Source of the DNA: Streptomyces fildesensis
GTDB taxonomy: Bacteria > Actinomycetota > Actinomycetes > Streptomycetales > Streptomycetaceae
Direction: 5' to 3'
Assembly: GCF_016107395.1 (NCBI RefSeq)
Contig: NZ_JAAIKO010000004.1
Span: forward strand, 248,001-312,000
Length of the DNA: 64,000 nucleotides
The notes under the pieces are model-generated. The model made no database searches. It was given only the letters and a program-made list of their open reading frames with translations, and was not told the origin of the DNA. The translations under genes were made by a program, and so were the position numbers. Positions 17,910 through 26,600 of this stretch are shown in pieces (position 1 is the stretch's first letter; the number at the start of each line of letters is the position of its first letter).

Positions 17910-19101
17910 GTTCGAACACCACATCCCGTGCTGTTCCCAGCGCGGTGGCCACCGCGCCCAGAACCACCGCGTCCTCTCCGAGGGCGCTCGGCACCACCTT
18001 CGGTCGTAGCGGTGTCAGCGCCCGCAAGGTGTCCCGGACCGTGCTCAACAGCAGGTCCGCGCTGTGACCCACGCCCCCGCCCAACACCACCAGGTCCGGA
18101 TCCAGCACCGCCGCCACCGCCGCCACCGTGTGCGCGAGCCGTTCCCCCTCCTGGCGGACGGCGGCCACAGCGGCGACGTCGCCGGCCCGTGCCGCGTCGA
18201 AGACGTCCTTGGCGGTGAGCGGGCCGCTCATGCCCAGCCCGCGGGCGGCCTGGACGACGGCGTCGGCCGCCACCGCGCTCTCCAGGGTGTCCGGTGTGTC
18301 CGGCCGGTGGTGGCCGGGGCCGGCCCACGGCAGATAGCCGATCTCGCCCGCCGCGCCGTGCGCGCCGGTGAACAGCCGGCCCTCGGAGACCACGCCCATG
18401 CCGAGCCCGGTGCCGATCATGACGTAGACGAAGAGCTTGCTGCCCGCGCCGACGCCGAAGGTGTACTCGCCGAGGGCCGCCAGGTTGGCGTCGTTGTGGA
18501 CGGCCAGCGGTACCCCGAGTTCGTCCCGCATCCGGTCGAAGAGGCCGGCCCGGCCCCAGCCGGGCAGGTGCTGGGCGTAGCGGACCCGGCGCTGCGTCTC
18601 GTCGTACACGCCGGGGGTGCCGACCACCGCGTGGGCGACCTTGGCGGGGGCGACGCCGGAGTCGGCGACGACCTGGTGGGAGGTGGCGACCACGAGGTCG
18701 GCCATCGCGGCGGAGCTGCGGGCGCGGTTGCGGACGTCGGCGCGGGCGACGACCGTTCCGTCGAGGTCGGCGAGGGCGACCCGCAGCCACGCGCGGCCGA
18801 TGTCGATGCCGAGCGCGTAGCCGGCCGAGGCGTCGGGGGCGTAGAGCACGGCGACGCGGCCGCGTTCGGGGGTGTGCAGGCCGGCTTCGCGGACCAGTCC
18901 TGCCAGTTCGAGGAAGGCGAGGGCGCTGGAGACCGTCGGCTTGGACAGGCCGGTCTCGCGGGCGAGTTGGGCGCGGGAGGCGACGCCCCCGGTCCGCAGC
19001 CGCTCCAGCAGGAGCCGCTCGTTGGTGCTGCGCAGTCGCTGTCGGTTCCAGGGCTGTTCCGCACCACCGTCGCTGCTGCTCATCGCACCATTCTCATGCA
19101 T
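17890..19101 (-). CDS. ROK-family transcriptional regulator
   Basis: 403 residues. N-terminal winged helix-turn-helix (about 25-80, with RAQLARETGLSKPTVSSALAFLE), then the ROK sugar-kinase fold: GYALGIDIGRAWLRVALADL (phosphate loop), AVHNDANLAALGE (with the His-Asn-Asp of the active site) and LDPDLVVLGGGVG. The usual ROK zinc motif CxCGxxGCxE is absent; its place reads WAGPGHHRPDTPDTLES with no cysteine. It is divergent from an APC permease 128 bp away, which it presumably controls together with itself. AAGGGG lies 10 nt before the chosen ATG; a second ATG six codons on is possible. Confidence 0.88.
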   Translation of the reverse strand: MHENGAMSSSDGGAEQPWNRQRLRSTNERLLLERLRTGGVASRAQLARETGLSKPTVSSALAFLELAGLVREAGLHTPERGRVAVLYAPDASAGYALGIDIGRAWLRVALADLDGTVVARADVRNRARSSAAMADLVVATSHQVVADSGVAPAKVAHAVVGTPGVYDETQRRVRYAQHLPGWGRAGLFDRMRDELGVPLAVHNDANLAALGEYTFGVGAGSKLFVYVMIGTGLGMGVVSEGRLFTGAHGAAGEIGYLPWAGPGHHRPDTPDTLESAVAADAVVQAARGLGMSGPLTAKDVFDAARAGDVAAVAAVRQEGERLAHTVAAVAAVLDPDLVVLGGGVGHSADLLLSTVRDTLRALTPLRPKVVPSALGEDAVVLGAVATALGTARDVVFEQRSASS

Positions 19102-19115
19102 ATCGCCGTGACCCC

Positions 19116-19144
19116 TTGACGCATCAAGTAAAGGTACTTAACTT
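19116..19144 (+). promoter_or_regulatory. Permease promoter with an operator-like inverted repeat
   Basis: TTGACG (19116-19121), 17 nt, TAACTT (19139-19144) is a strong vegetative promoter. The spacer contains AAGTA-AAGG-TACTT (19126-19139), and TTAAG repeats follow on the minus strand. This AT-rich island between divergent genes is the natural ROK binding site. Confidence 0.6.
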
Positions 19145-19229
19145 AAGCACGCCCGGCGCCGAGGCGAACCCCTGCACTGGCGAAACGGCAGTCCGCTCCC
19201 CGTCCCCGTCACCTGCCCAGGGAGGCACC

Positions 19230-20696
19230 GTGTCCGGCTCCCCGCCACCTGCTGGCGGCTTTGTCCGCCGTATCGGCCTGTTCCAGGCCACCGCCATCAA
19301 CATGAGCCAGATGTGCGGCATCGGACCCTTCGTCACCATCCCCCTGATGGTCGCCGCGTTCGGCGGGCCGCAGGCCGTGATCGGCTTCCTGGCCGGCGCC
19401 CTGCTGGCGCTGGCCGACGGTCTGATCTGGGCCGAGATGGGCGCGGCGATGCCCGGTTCCGGCGGCTCGTACGTCTACCTCCGGCAGGCGTTCCAGTACC
19501 GCTCGGGCAAGCTCATGCCGTTCCTGTTCGTCTGGACGGCCATGCTCTTCATCCCGCTGATCATGTCCACCGGAGTCGTCGGCTTCGTCCAGTACCTCGG
19601 CTATCTGGCCCCCGACATGGGCCAGAACGCGGGGGACGCCGTCGGTCTCGGCATGATCGCGCTCGTCGTCCTGCTGCTGTGGCGTGGTATCGAGCACATC
19701 GCCCGCATCACCGCCGTCATGTGGTGCGTGATGATCCTGTCGGTCGCGCTGGTCATCCTCGCCGCGTTCACCCACTTCGACGCGGACCTGGCCTTCACCT
19801 ACCCCGCGCACGCCTTCGAACTGACCAGCCACACCTTCTGGATCGGCTTCGCCGCGGGTCTCACCATCGGCATCTACGACTACCTCGGCTACAACACCAC
19901 CGCGTACATGGGCGCCGAGATCAAGGACCCCGGGCGCATCCTGCCGCGCTCCATCATCTTCTCGATCCTCGGCATCATGGGGATCTACCTGCTGCTCCAG
20001 ATCGGCACCCTCGGGGTCATCGACTGGCACCGGATGCTCAACGCCGACGACATCGCCTCCTCGTCGGTCGCCTCCGCGGTCATGGAGAAGACCTGGGGCA
20101 AGGGCGCCGCCGACACCGTCACCGTCCTCATCCTCATCACGGCCTTCGCCTCGGTCTTCACCGGACTCCTCGGCGGCTCCCGGGTGCCCTACGACGCGGC
20201 CCGTGACCGCGTCTTCTTCCGCCAGTACGGGAAGCTGCACGCCCAGCACCGCTTCCCGATGCTGGGCCTGGCCACCATGGGCGTCATCACCGCGATCGGC
20301 TTCCTCATCGGCCGCCACACCGATCTGGCCACCCTCATCCAACTGCTCACCACCGTCATGGTGATCGTCCAGGCGCTCGCGCAGATCCTCGCGGTCTCGG
20401 TGTTGCGCCGCCGCCAGGCCGGTCTGCACCGGCCGTACAAGATGTGGCTCTACCCGCTGCCGAGCATCATCGCCCTCGTCGGCTGGCTGGTGATCTACGG
20501 CTACGCGGACAAGAACTCGCCCGGCCGTCACCCCATCGAGTGGTCCCTGGCGTGGGTCACCCTCGGCTGCGTCGCCTTCCTCCTGTGGGCCCGCTTCGAG
20601 AAGGTCTGGCCGTTCGGGCCGAAGGAGATCACCGAGGAGTACCTCCAGGGGATCGACTCCGACACCGAGCAGGACACCGCGCCGGCGGCCGTCTGA
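19230..20696 (+). CDS. APC-superfamily amino acid/polyamine permease
   Basis: 488 residues from GTG 19230, chosen because GGAGG lies 4 nt upstream; the longer open frame starts within the promoter. About twelve membrane helices. The first helix carries the APC-type broken segment (IGLFQATAINMSQMCGIGPFVTIPLMV), and GSGGSYVYLRQAF and VFTGLLGGSRVPYDAARD are family-typical. Substrate unknown. Divergent pairing with a ROK regulator is unusual, since ROK proteins mostly sense sugars. A hairpin terminator follows. Confidence 0.88.
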   Translation: MSGSPPPAGGFVRRIGLFQATAINMSQMCGIGPFVTIPLMVAAFGGPQAVIGFLAGALLALADGLIWAEMGAAMPGSGGSYVYLRQAFQYRSGKLMPFLFVWTAMLFIPLIMSTGVVGFVQYLGYLAPDMGQNAGDAVGLGMIALVVLLLWRGIEHIARITAVMWCVMILSVALVILAAFTHFDADLAFTYPAHAFELTSHTFWIGFAAGLTIGIYDYLGYNTTAYMGAEIKDPGRILPRSIIFSILGIMGIYLLLQIGTLGVIDWHRMLNADDIASSSVASAVMEKTWGKGAADTVTVLILITAFASVFTGLLGGSRVPYDAARDRVFFRQYGKLHAQHRFPMLGLATMGVITAIGFLIGRHTDLATLIQLLTTVMVIVQALAQILAVSVLRRRQAGLHRPYKMWLYPLPSIIALVGWLVIYGYADKNSPGRHPIEWSLAWVTLGCVAFLLWARFEKVWPFGPKEITEEYLQGIDSDTEQDTAPAAV

Positions 20697-20716
20697 CGGA
20701 CGCGGGGACGTAGGGC

Positions 20717-20746
20717 GGGGCCCCGGGCGAGCTGCCCGGGGGCCCT
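20717..20746 (+). terminator. Permease terminator
   Basis: GC-rich stem of about 12 bp with one bulge (20717-20728 with 20734-20746), 20 nt past the stop. Confidence 0.6.
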
Positions 20747-20774
20747 CCGCTTCTGGGTTCCGGCCGGCGTCACG

Positions 20775-20786
20775 TACCGTGCGCGC
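20775..20786 (+). promoter_or_regulatory. -10 element giving a leaderless mRNA for the 20787 gene
   Basis: TACCGT (20775-20780), 6 nt, ATG at 20787. No ribosome-binding site. The -35 region (TTCTGG, 20751-20756) is weak. Confidence 0.45.
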
Positions 20787-22256
20787 ATGAGCGTGACGGG
20801 GGAACGGGACACCGGCCAGGGCTGCTTGACGGTCGCGATACGCATGCCGGTGCGGATCTTCGCGCTCGTCGTGATCCTTCCGGTGCGGATGGCGTGGGAC
20901 GCGCTCGCCGCCCTGGGCCGCGGTCTGGGCGCCGGCCTGGGCTGGCTCTGGCGGCGCGTCGTCGTCGAACCGCTCAGCGCCGTGGCCCGCGGCACCGGCC
21001 GCGCCCTCCGGTGGCTGGGCGGCGCCCTCGCCCGGCTGGGCCGCGTCCTCATCGCCGTCCCGCTGGTGTGGCTCTGGACGGCGGTACTCGTCCCGGCCGG
21101 CCGGGGGACCGCCACCACCGCCCGGTGGCTGGTGCGCACGCTGGTCGTGGTGCCGCTCGGCGCCCTGTACCGCTACGTCCTGACGCCGTTCGGCCGGGGC
21201 GTGACGTGGTCGCTGCGCGCCGCCGGATCCGGCCTGGCCGCGCTGGTCCGGCTGCTCGGGACCGGCGTCGTCCTGCTCGTGACCCACCTCCTCGTCCGGC
21301 CGCTGCGGCTGCTGCACACCGCCGTCCTGGCCCCCGCCGCCCGCGCGCTGGCCGCCGCCCTCGCGGCCACCGGCCACGGCACCGGCGCGGCCGTGCGGTG
21401 GCTGCTGCGCGTGCTGGTCGTCGTTCCGCTGGTGCTCCTGTACCGCTACGTGCTGACGCCGGCCGGCCACGCCGCACGGTGGTCGGTGCGGGCACTCGGC
21501 ACGGCCGCCGGCCGGCTGCTCCGCTACCTGGTCGCCGTACCGGCCGTGGCTCTCTACCGCTACGTACTCACGCCGCTCGGCCATGCCGCGGTCCGGACGG
21601 CTCGCGCGTCCGGCACCGCCGCGGTGTGGCTCGGGCGGGTGCTGTTCGTGGTGCCGGTGGTCGCGTTCCACCGGTACGTGCTGACGCCGCTGGGCCGGGC
21701 CGCGGCGTGGTCGGTGCGGGCGCTCGGCACGGCCCTCACCTGGTCGGCCGAGGCCGTCGGCACGGCTGTCGGCTGGCTGCTCCGGTATCTGCTCGTGGTG
21801 CCCGTCGTGGCCCTCTACCGCTATGTACTGGCCCCGGTGGGGCGGGAGATCGCCGCCGCGCTCGGCCATGCCTGGCGGGTCGCCGGGTACATCTCGCGGG
21901 CGGTGGGGCGCGGGCTGAAGTGGCTGGCGCGGACCCTGATCGGCGATCCGGCGCGCTGGGTGTGGCACACCGTCTTCGTGCCGGCCGCCGACGCCGTGCG
22001 CGCCGTCGGCCGCTGGACGCGGCGCGAAGTGCTCGCGCCGGTCGGACGGGCGGTCGGTGAGGCCCGGCAGATCGTTCAGGACGCGCTGCGCACCGTCCGT
22101 GTGACCGTTCGCGAGGCCCGGGCGGACGCCCGCCGGATGCTGTTCGGGGCGCCGAAGAGCGCCCCGCGCCTTCCGGAGCAGAGCGCGGCGCCCGTCCCGG
22201 ACCTCGTGAAGCGCGCCCCGGAGTTCGGCAAGCGCGTCCCGCCGGGCCATCGCTGA
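20787..22256 (+). CDS. Unrecognised hydrophobic protein with eight LYRYVLTP-type motifs
   Basis: 489 residues, composed almost entirely of V, L, A, R, G, W and Y up to residue ~420, with a charged C-terminal tail. A 14-residue motif of the form P-x3-[LVF]-[YHW]-[RHT]-[YAT]-V-[LF]-[TAV]-P-x-[GA] occurs eight times, starting near residues 92, 123, 172, 214, 252, 290, 339 and 388 (for example PLVLLYRYVLTPAG). Between motifs are 17-35 residue Arg/Trp-containing helices such as HAARWSVRALGTAAGRLLRYL. This suggests repeated amphipathic or re-entrant membrane hairpins. I know no characterised family like it. It stands alone between the permease and the DUF2344 gene. Confidence 0.8.
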   Translation: MSVTGERDTGQGCLTVAIRMPVRIFALVVILPVRMAWDALAALGRGLGAGLGWLWRRVVVEPLSAVARGTGRALRWLGGALARLGRVLIAVPLVWLWTAVLVPAGRGTATTARWLVRTLVVVPLGALYRYVLTPFGRGVTWSLRAAGSGLAALVRLLGTGVVLLVTHLLVRPLRLLHTAVLAPAARALAAALAATGHGTGAAVRWLLRVLVVVPLVLLYRYVLTPAGHAARWSVRALGTAAGRLLRYLVAVPAVALYRYVLTPLGHAAVRTARASGTAAVWLGRVLFVVPVVAFHRYVLTPLGRAAAWSVRALGTALTWSAEAVGTAVGWLLRYLLVVPVVALYRYVLAPVGREIAAALGHAWRVAGYISRAVGRGLKWLARTLIGDPARWVWHTVFVPAADAVRAVGRWTRREVLAPVGRAVGEARQIVQDALRTVRVTVREARADARRMLFGAPKSAPRLPEQSAAPVPDLVKRAPEFGKRVPPGHR

Positions 22257-22286
22257 GCGGGACCGGGACCCGGCGGGGCGCCGTCG

Positions 22287-22428
22287 TCAGCCGGCGGATG
22301 CCGACGCCGTACGCCAGGTCGCCGACGAGGAACGCCCGGGCGGCCCGCTCCTCGTTGGTGAGTTCGATCTCGACCCGGCGGTGCGGACCGGTCCCACGGA
22401 ACGGTTCCGGTCCAGACCCGTTACGCAT
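22287..22428 (-). pseudogene. Possible coding remnant
   Basis: The gap 22257-22597 holds no intact gene apart from a possible short leader ORF. On the minus strand, from an ATG at 22428, about 45 codons show gene-like third-position GC and a protein-like sequence (for example RVEIELTNEERAARAFLVGD), then the frame runs on as low-complexity antisense of the upstream gene. It may be the ruined end of a gene. I do not recognise the family. Confidence 0.3.
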
Positions 22429-22543
22429 ACGAGATGCGAATGGCGGTGGCCGGAGGCGAGGATGGGATTTGGCCGAAACCCCGCGGGCCCGCTGCTCCGC
22501 ACCGCCCGTCATCACCTGTGCGCGACGCGGCGTAACCTTGGGT

Positions 22544-22591
22544 ATGACAAACGGGCCCCGACAAGGCCTCCGCAGACGTACGAGGGACTGA
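22544..22591 (+). CDS. Possible 15-codon leader ORF before the DUF2344 gene
   Basis: TAACCT (22533-22538) lies 5 nt before an ATG, predicting a leaderless transcript. The ORF encodes MTNGPRQGLRRRTRD and stops at 22589-22591, 6 nt before the proposed CTG start of the next gene. The Shine-Dalgarno GAGGGA of that gene lies inside the ORF end, so translation could be coupled. It is short and could be chance. Confidence 0.35.
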   Translation: MTNGPRQGLRRRTRD

Positions 22592-22597
22592 ACGACA

Positions 22598-23419
22598 CTG
22601 GGCAAGCGACAGCCCGAAGGCCCACCGCCCGCACCGACGGTGCAGCGCATCCGCCTGCGCTACACCAAGCGCGGCCGCCTCCGGTTCACCAGTCACCGCG
22701 ATTTCCAGCGCGCCTTCGAGCGGGCCCTGCGCCGCGCCGAGGTGCCGATGGCGTACTCGGCGGGCTTCACCCCGCACCCCAAGGTCTCGTACGCGAACGC
22801 CGCGCCCACCGGCGTCGGCAGCGAGGCCGAGTACCTGGAGATCGGCCTCACCGAGGTCCGCGACCCCGAGAAGCTGCGACTGCTGCTCGATGAGTCGCTG
22901 CCCACCGGGCTCGACATCACCGAAGCGGTGGAGGCCCGTACCTCCGGCCTCGCCGAGCGGCTGCAGGCCTCCGTATGGCAGCTCCGGCTCGACGGCGTCG
23001 AGCCGGCCGAGGCGGAGCGTGCGGTCGCCCTCTTCCTCGCCGCCGAGACCGTCCAGGTCGAGCGGAAGACCAAGAACGGCATGCGCGCCTTCGACGCGCG
23101 CGACGCCGTCACCCGGCTCGAGGTCATGCCGGCTGACGCGCTCGAACAGGGTGCGGATAGGCCCGAGCCTGTCGCCTGTGCGATACTGCGGCTAGTTGTT
23201 CGGCACTTGACACCTGCCGTGCGACCCGACGACGTCCTGTCCGGCCTCCGTGTGACGGCCGACCTCGCGCCGCCGGTCCCCGCAGCGGTGACCAGGCTGG
23301 CGCAGGGGCCGCTCCACGAAGAGTCCGGGACGGTCACCGACCCGCTCGCGCCAGATCGCGACGCCGCGACGGTGCCGAGTGGGGACTCCCCGCCGAAGGC
23401 TGGGGAAGCTTCCGCGTAG
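22598..23419 (+). CDS. Radical SAM-linked DUF2344 (TIGR03936) protein
   Basis: 273 residues from CTG 22598, or 259 from GTG 22640. The family core VQRIRLRYTKRGRLRFTSHRDFQRAFERALRRAEVPMAYSAGF...PKVSYANA is unmistakable. In many bacteria this domain is fused C-terminally to the TIGR03960 radical SAM protein (here at 15941). The CTG is preferred because GAGGGA lies 9 nt upstream and the extra residues (GKRQPEGPPPAP) look like the normal family start; the GTG has no useful ribosome site. RNase E/G follows. C-terminal ~60 residues are variable. Confidence 0.85.
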   Translation: MGKRQPEGPPPAPTVQRIRLRYTKRGRLRFTSHRDFQRAFERALRRAEVPMAYSAGFTPHPKVSYANAAPTGVGSEAEYLEIGLTEVRDPEKLRLLLDESLPTGLDITEAVEARTSGLAERLQASVWQLRLDGVEPAEAERAVALFLAAETVQVERKTKNGMRAFDARDAVTRLEVMPADALEQGADRPEPVACAILRLVVRHLTPAVRPDDVLSGLRVTADLAPPVPAAVTRLAQGPLHEESGTVTDPLAPDRDAATVPSGDSPPKAGEASA

Positions 23420-23490
23420 GAACGCCGTCGACGTGTTGCCGACGCGCCAGGGAGCCACCCGGGCCCGGTGACGCTGACCTCATAAGACTT

Positions 23491-23519
23491 TCGTCGGCCC
23501 GTCACAGGCGTGCCGACGA
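23491..23519 (+). other. Hairpin in the RNase E/G 5' leader
   Basis: The 222-bp gap before the RNase E/G gene contains TCGTCGGC/GCCGACGA (23491-23498, 23512-23519), an 8-bp perfect stem. RNase E in other bacteria autoregulates through its leader; whether this does is unknown. No clear promoter is seen. Confidence 0.35.
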
Positions 23520-23641
23520 GCGAGACAACAGCTCCCGTGCGGCGCCCGCGCCCCCGGACAGCGGCACCACGACCGACGTCGCGGCCCGCCGCCACCGGAA
23601 CAGAGCGCGGCGCCCGGGAGCATGACGGGAGCACTGCCCGA

Positions 23642-26600
23642 ATGCTCGATCACAACGAGCCCAACGAGGCGCCGGACACCGGCGCCGCAACCAGCGAAGA
23701 AGCCACGGCCCCCCGCCGTCGCCGCCGCGCCGTCTCCCGCCCGGCGGGCCCGCCCGCCGCGCCGGCCATACCGGCCACTTCCGCCGACGAGGCCCCGGCC
23801 GCGAGCCCGGCGTCCGCAGAGGACACCGACACCTCCGCCGCGCCGCCGCGCGCCCGTCGTCGCGCCACCCGCAAGGTGACGGCCCCGGCCGGTGCCCCCG
23901 CGGCCCCCGACGCTGTCGAGACCCCGGCGGCCGCACCGGCCGCCGCGCCCGAAGCCCCGGCCGAGGCCGCTGACGCCCCGGACACCTCCGCCGCGCCGCC
24001 GCGCGCCCGTCGTCGTGCGACCCGTAAGGTCACCGCGCCGTCCGAGGCCCCGCAGGCAGTCGAGGAGGCGCCCGCCGCCGAGACCCCGGCCGCCGTCGAG
24101 GCACCGGCCGAGCCGGCCGTGGACCCCGCCGCCCCGACCCGGGCCCGCCGCCGCGCGACCCGCAAGGTCGCCGCGCCCGCCCAGGCTCCGCAGTTCATCG
24201 AGGAGGCGCCCGCCGCCCCCGCGCCGGTCGTCGCCGCGGCCCCCGCTGCCGCGGCACCCGCCGCGTCCGAGGCCGAGGCCCCGGGCCGTGGCCGCCGCTC
24301 CTCCCGCAAGCGCGTCGCTCCCTCCGCCCCGTCGGCCTCGTCGGCCGCGGGCGACGGCGCCCGCCGGCTGAAGCCGGGCGCGCTGGCACCGAAGGACGAC
24401 ACCTTCGCGCAGGCCGCACCGGCCGCGCAGCCCGTCGTGCCGGACGAGGAGGACACCGAGGCGCCTGCCGCGCCGCGTGCCGCCCGCCGCGCCACCCGTA
24501 AGGGCACCGCCGAGGCCGCCCCGCAGTTCACCCCGGTCGAGGAGGCCGTGGCCGAGGCACCCGAGGCGGAGGCCCCGGCCCGCAACCGCCGCACCCGCAA
24601 GCGCGCCGTCGCCGCCGAGCAGGCCGTCGAGGCCGCCCGTCCGGTCGAGCCCGCCGAGCCGGAGGAGACCGCCGCGCCGGTGGCCGTCGAGCCCGAGGAG
24701 GCTCCGGCCGAGCCGGCGCCGACCCGTGGCCGCCGCCGTGCGGTGCGCCCGCCGACGATGGTCTTCCAGCCGCCGGTCTTCCAGGCCGCCGAGCACGTCA
24801 CCACCCCCGTCGCCGCCGAACCGGTCCAGGAGGAGCCGCCGGCTCCGGCCGTCCGGTCCCGTGACGAGGACGACGAGCAGGAGGGCGGTTCGCGTCGCCG
24901 CCGCCGTCGCCGCGGCGCCCCGGCCGAGGACGTGGTGACCGAAGCCGCGCCCGTCGAGGCCGAGGACGAGACCGCCGACGCGGTGTCCGAGGAGACCGTG
25001 TCCGACGAGGACGACGACGAGTCGGACGACCGTCCGTCGCGCCGCCGCCGCCGTGGTGGCCGCCGCCGTCGCCGTGGCGAGTCCGCCGAGGGCGACGAGC
25101 AGTCGGCCGAGGACGAGGAGCACGAGGACGACACCGAGGACGACGCCGAGGCGTCGGACGGTGGCCAGGACGACGACGACCACGGCTCCACCAGCAGCCG
25201 TCGCCGGCGCCGTCGCCGTCGCCGCAGTGGCGACTCGGGCGGGGACGACGGCACGGTCGCCGACGACCCGGAGCGCACGGTCGTCAAGGTCCGTGAGCCG
25301 CGCGCCAAGGCCGAGCCCAGCCTGGGCACCGGCTTCGACGAGGTGACCTCCATCAAGGGCTCCACCCGCATGGAGGCGAAGAAGCAGCGCCGCCGTGAGG
25401 GCCGTGAGCAGGGCCGCCGCCGCGTCCCGATCATCACCGAGGCCGAGTTCCTGGCCCGCCGCGAGGCCGTCGAGCGCGTCATGGTCGTCCGGCAGAGCGG
25501 TGAGCGCACCCAGATCGGCGTGCTGGAGGACAACGTCCTCGTCGAGCACTACGTGAACAAGGAGCAGGCCACCTCGTACGTCGGCAACGTCTACCTGGGC
25601 AAGGTCCAGAACGTGCTGCCGTCCATGGAGGCCGCCTTCGTCGACATCGGCAAGGGCCGCAACGCGGTGCTGTACGCCGGCGAGGTCAACTTCGAGGCGC
25701 TCGGCATGGGCCACGGTCCGCGCCGGATCGAGAGCGCGCTGAAGTCCGGCCAGTCGGTCCTGGTGCAGGTCACCAAGGACCCGATCGGCCACAAGGGCGC
25801 CCGCCTCACCAGCCAGATCTCGCTGCCCGGCCGCTACCTGGTCTACGTGCCCGAGGGCTCGATGACCGGCATCAGCCGCAAGCTGCCCGACAACGAGCGC
25901 GCCCGGCTCAAGACCATCCTCAAGAAGATCGTCCCCGAGGACGCGGGCGTCATCGTGCGCACCGCCGCCGAGGGTGCGAGCGAGGAGGAGCTGCGCAGCG
26001 ACGTCGACCGGCTGCAGGGCCAGTGGGACGACATCCAGAAGCGCGCCAAGGGCGGCAACGCCCCGACGCTGCTCTACGGCGAGCCGGACATGACGGTCCG
26101 CGTCGTCCGCGACATCTTCAACGAGGACTTCACCAAGGTCATCGTCAGCGGTGACGAGGCGTGGGAGACGATCAACGAGTACGTCCACCATGTCGCTCCT
26201 GACCTGACCGACCGGCTCAGCCGGTGGACCTCCGAGGTCGACGTCTTCGCGACGTACCGGATCGACGAGCAGCTGCTGAAGGCGCTGGACCGCAAGGTCT
26301 GGCTGCCGTCCGGCGGTTCGCTGGTGATCGACAAGACCGAGGCGATGATCGTCGTCGACGTCAACACCGGCAAGTTCACCGGTCAGGGCGGCAACCTCGA
26401 GGAGACCGTCACCAAGAACAACCTGGAGGCGGCCGAGGAGATCGTGCGCCAGCTGCGGCTGCGCGACCTGGGCGGCATCGTCGTCATCGACTTCATCGAC
26501 ATGGTCCTGGAGTCCAACCGCGACCTCGTCATGCGGCGGCTGCTGGAGTGCCTGGGCCGGGACCGGACCAAGCACCAGGTCGCCGAGGTCACCTCGCTCG

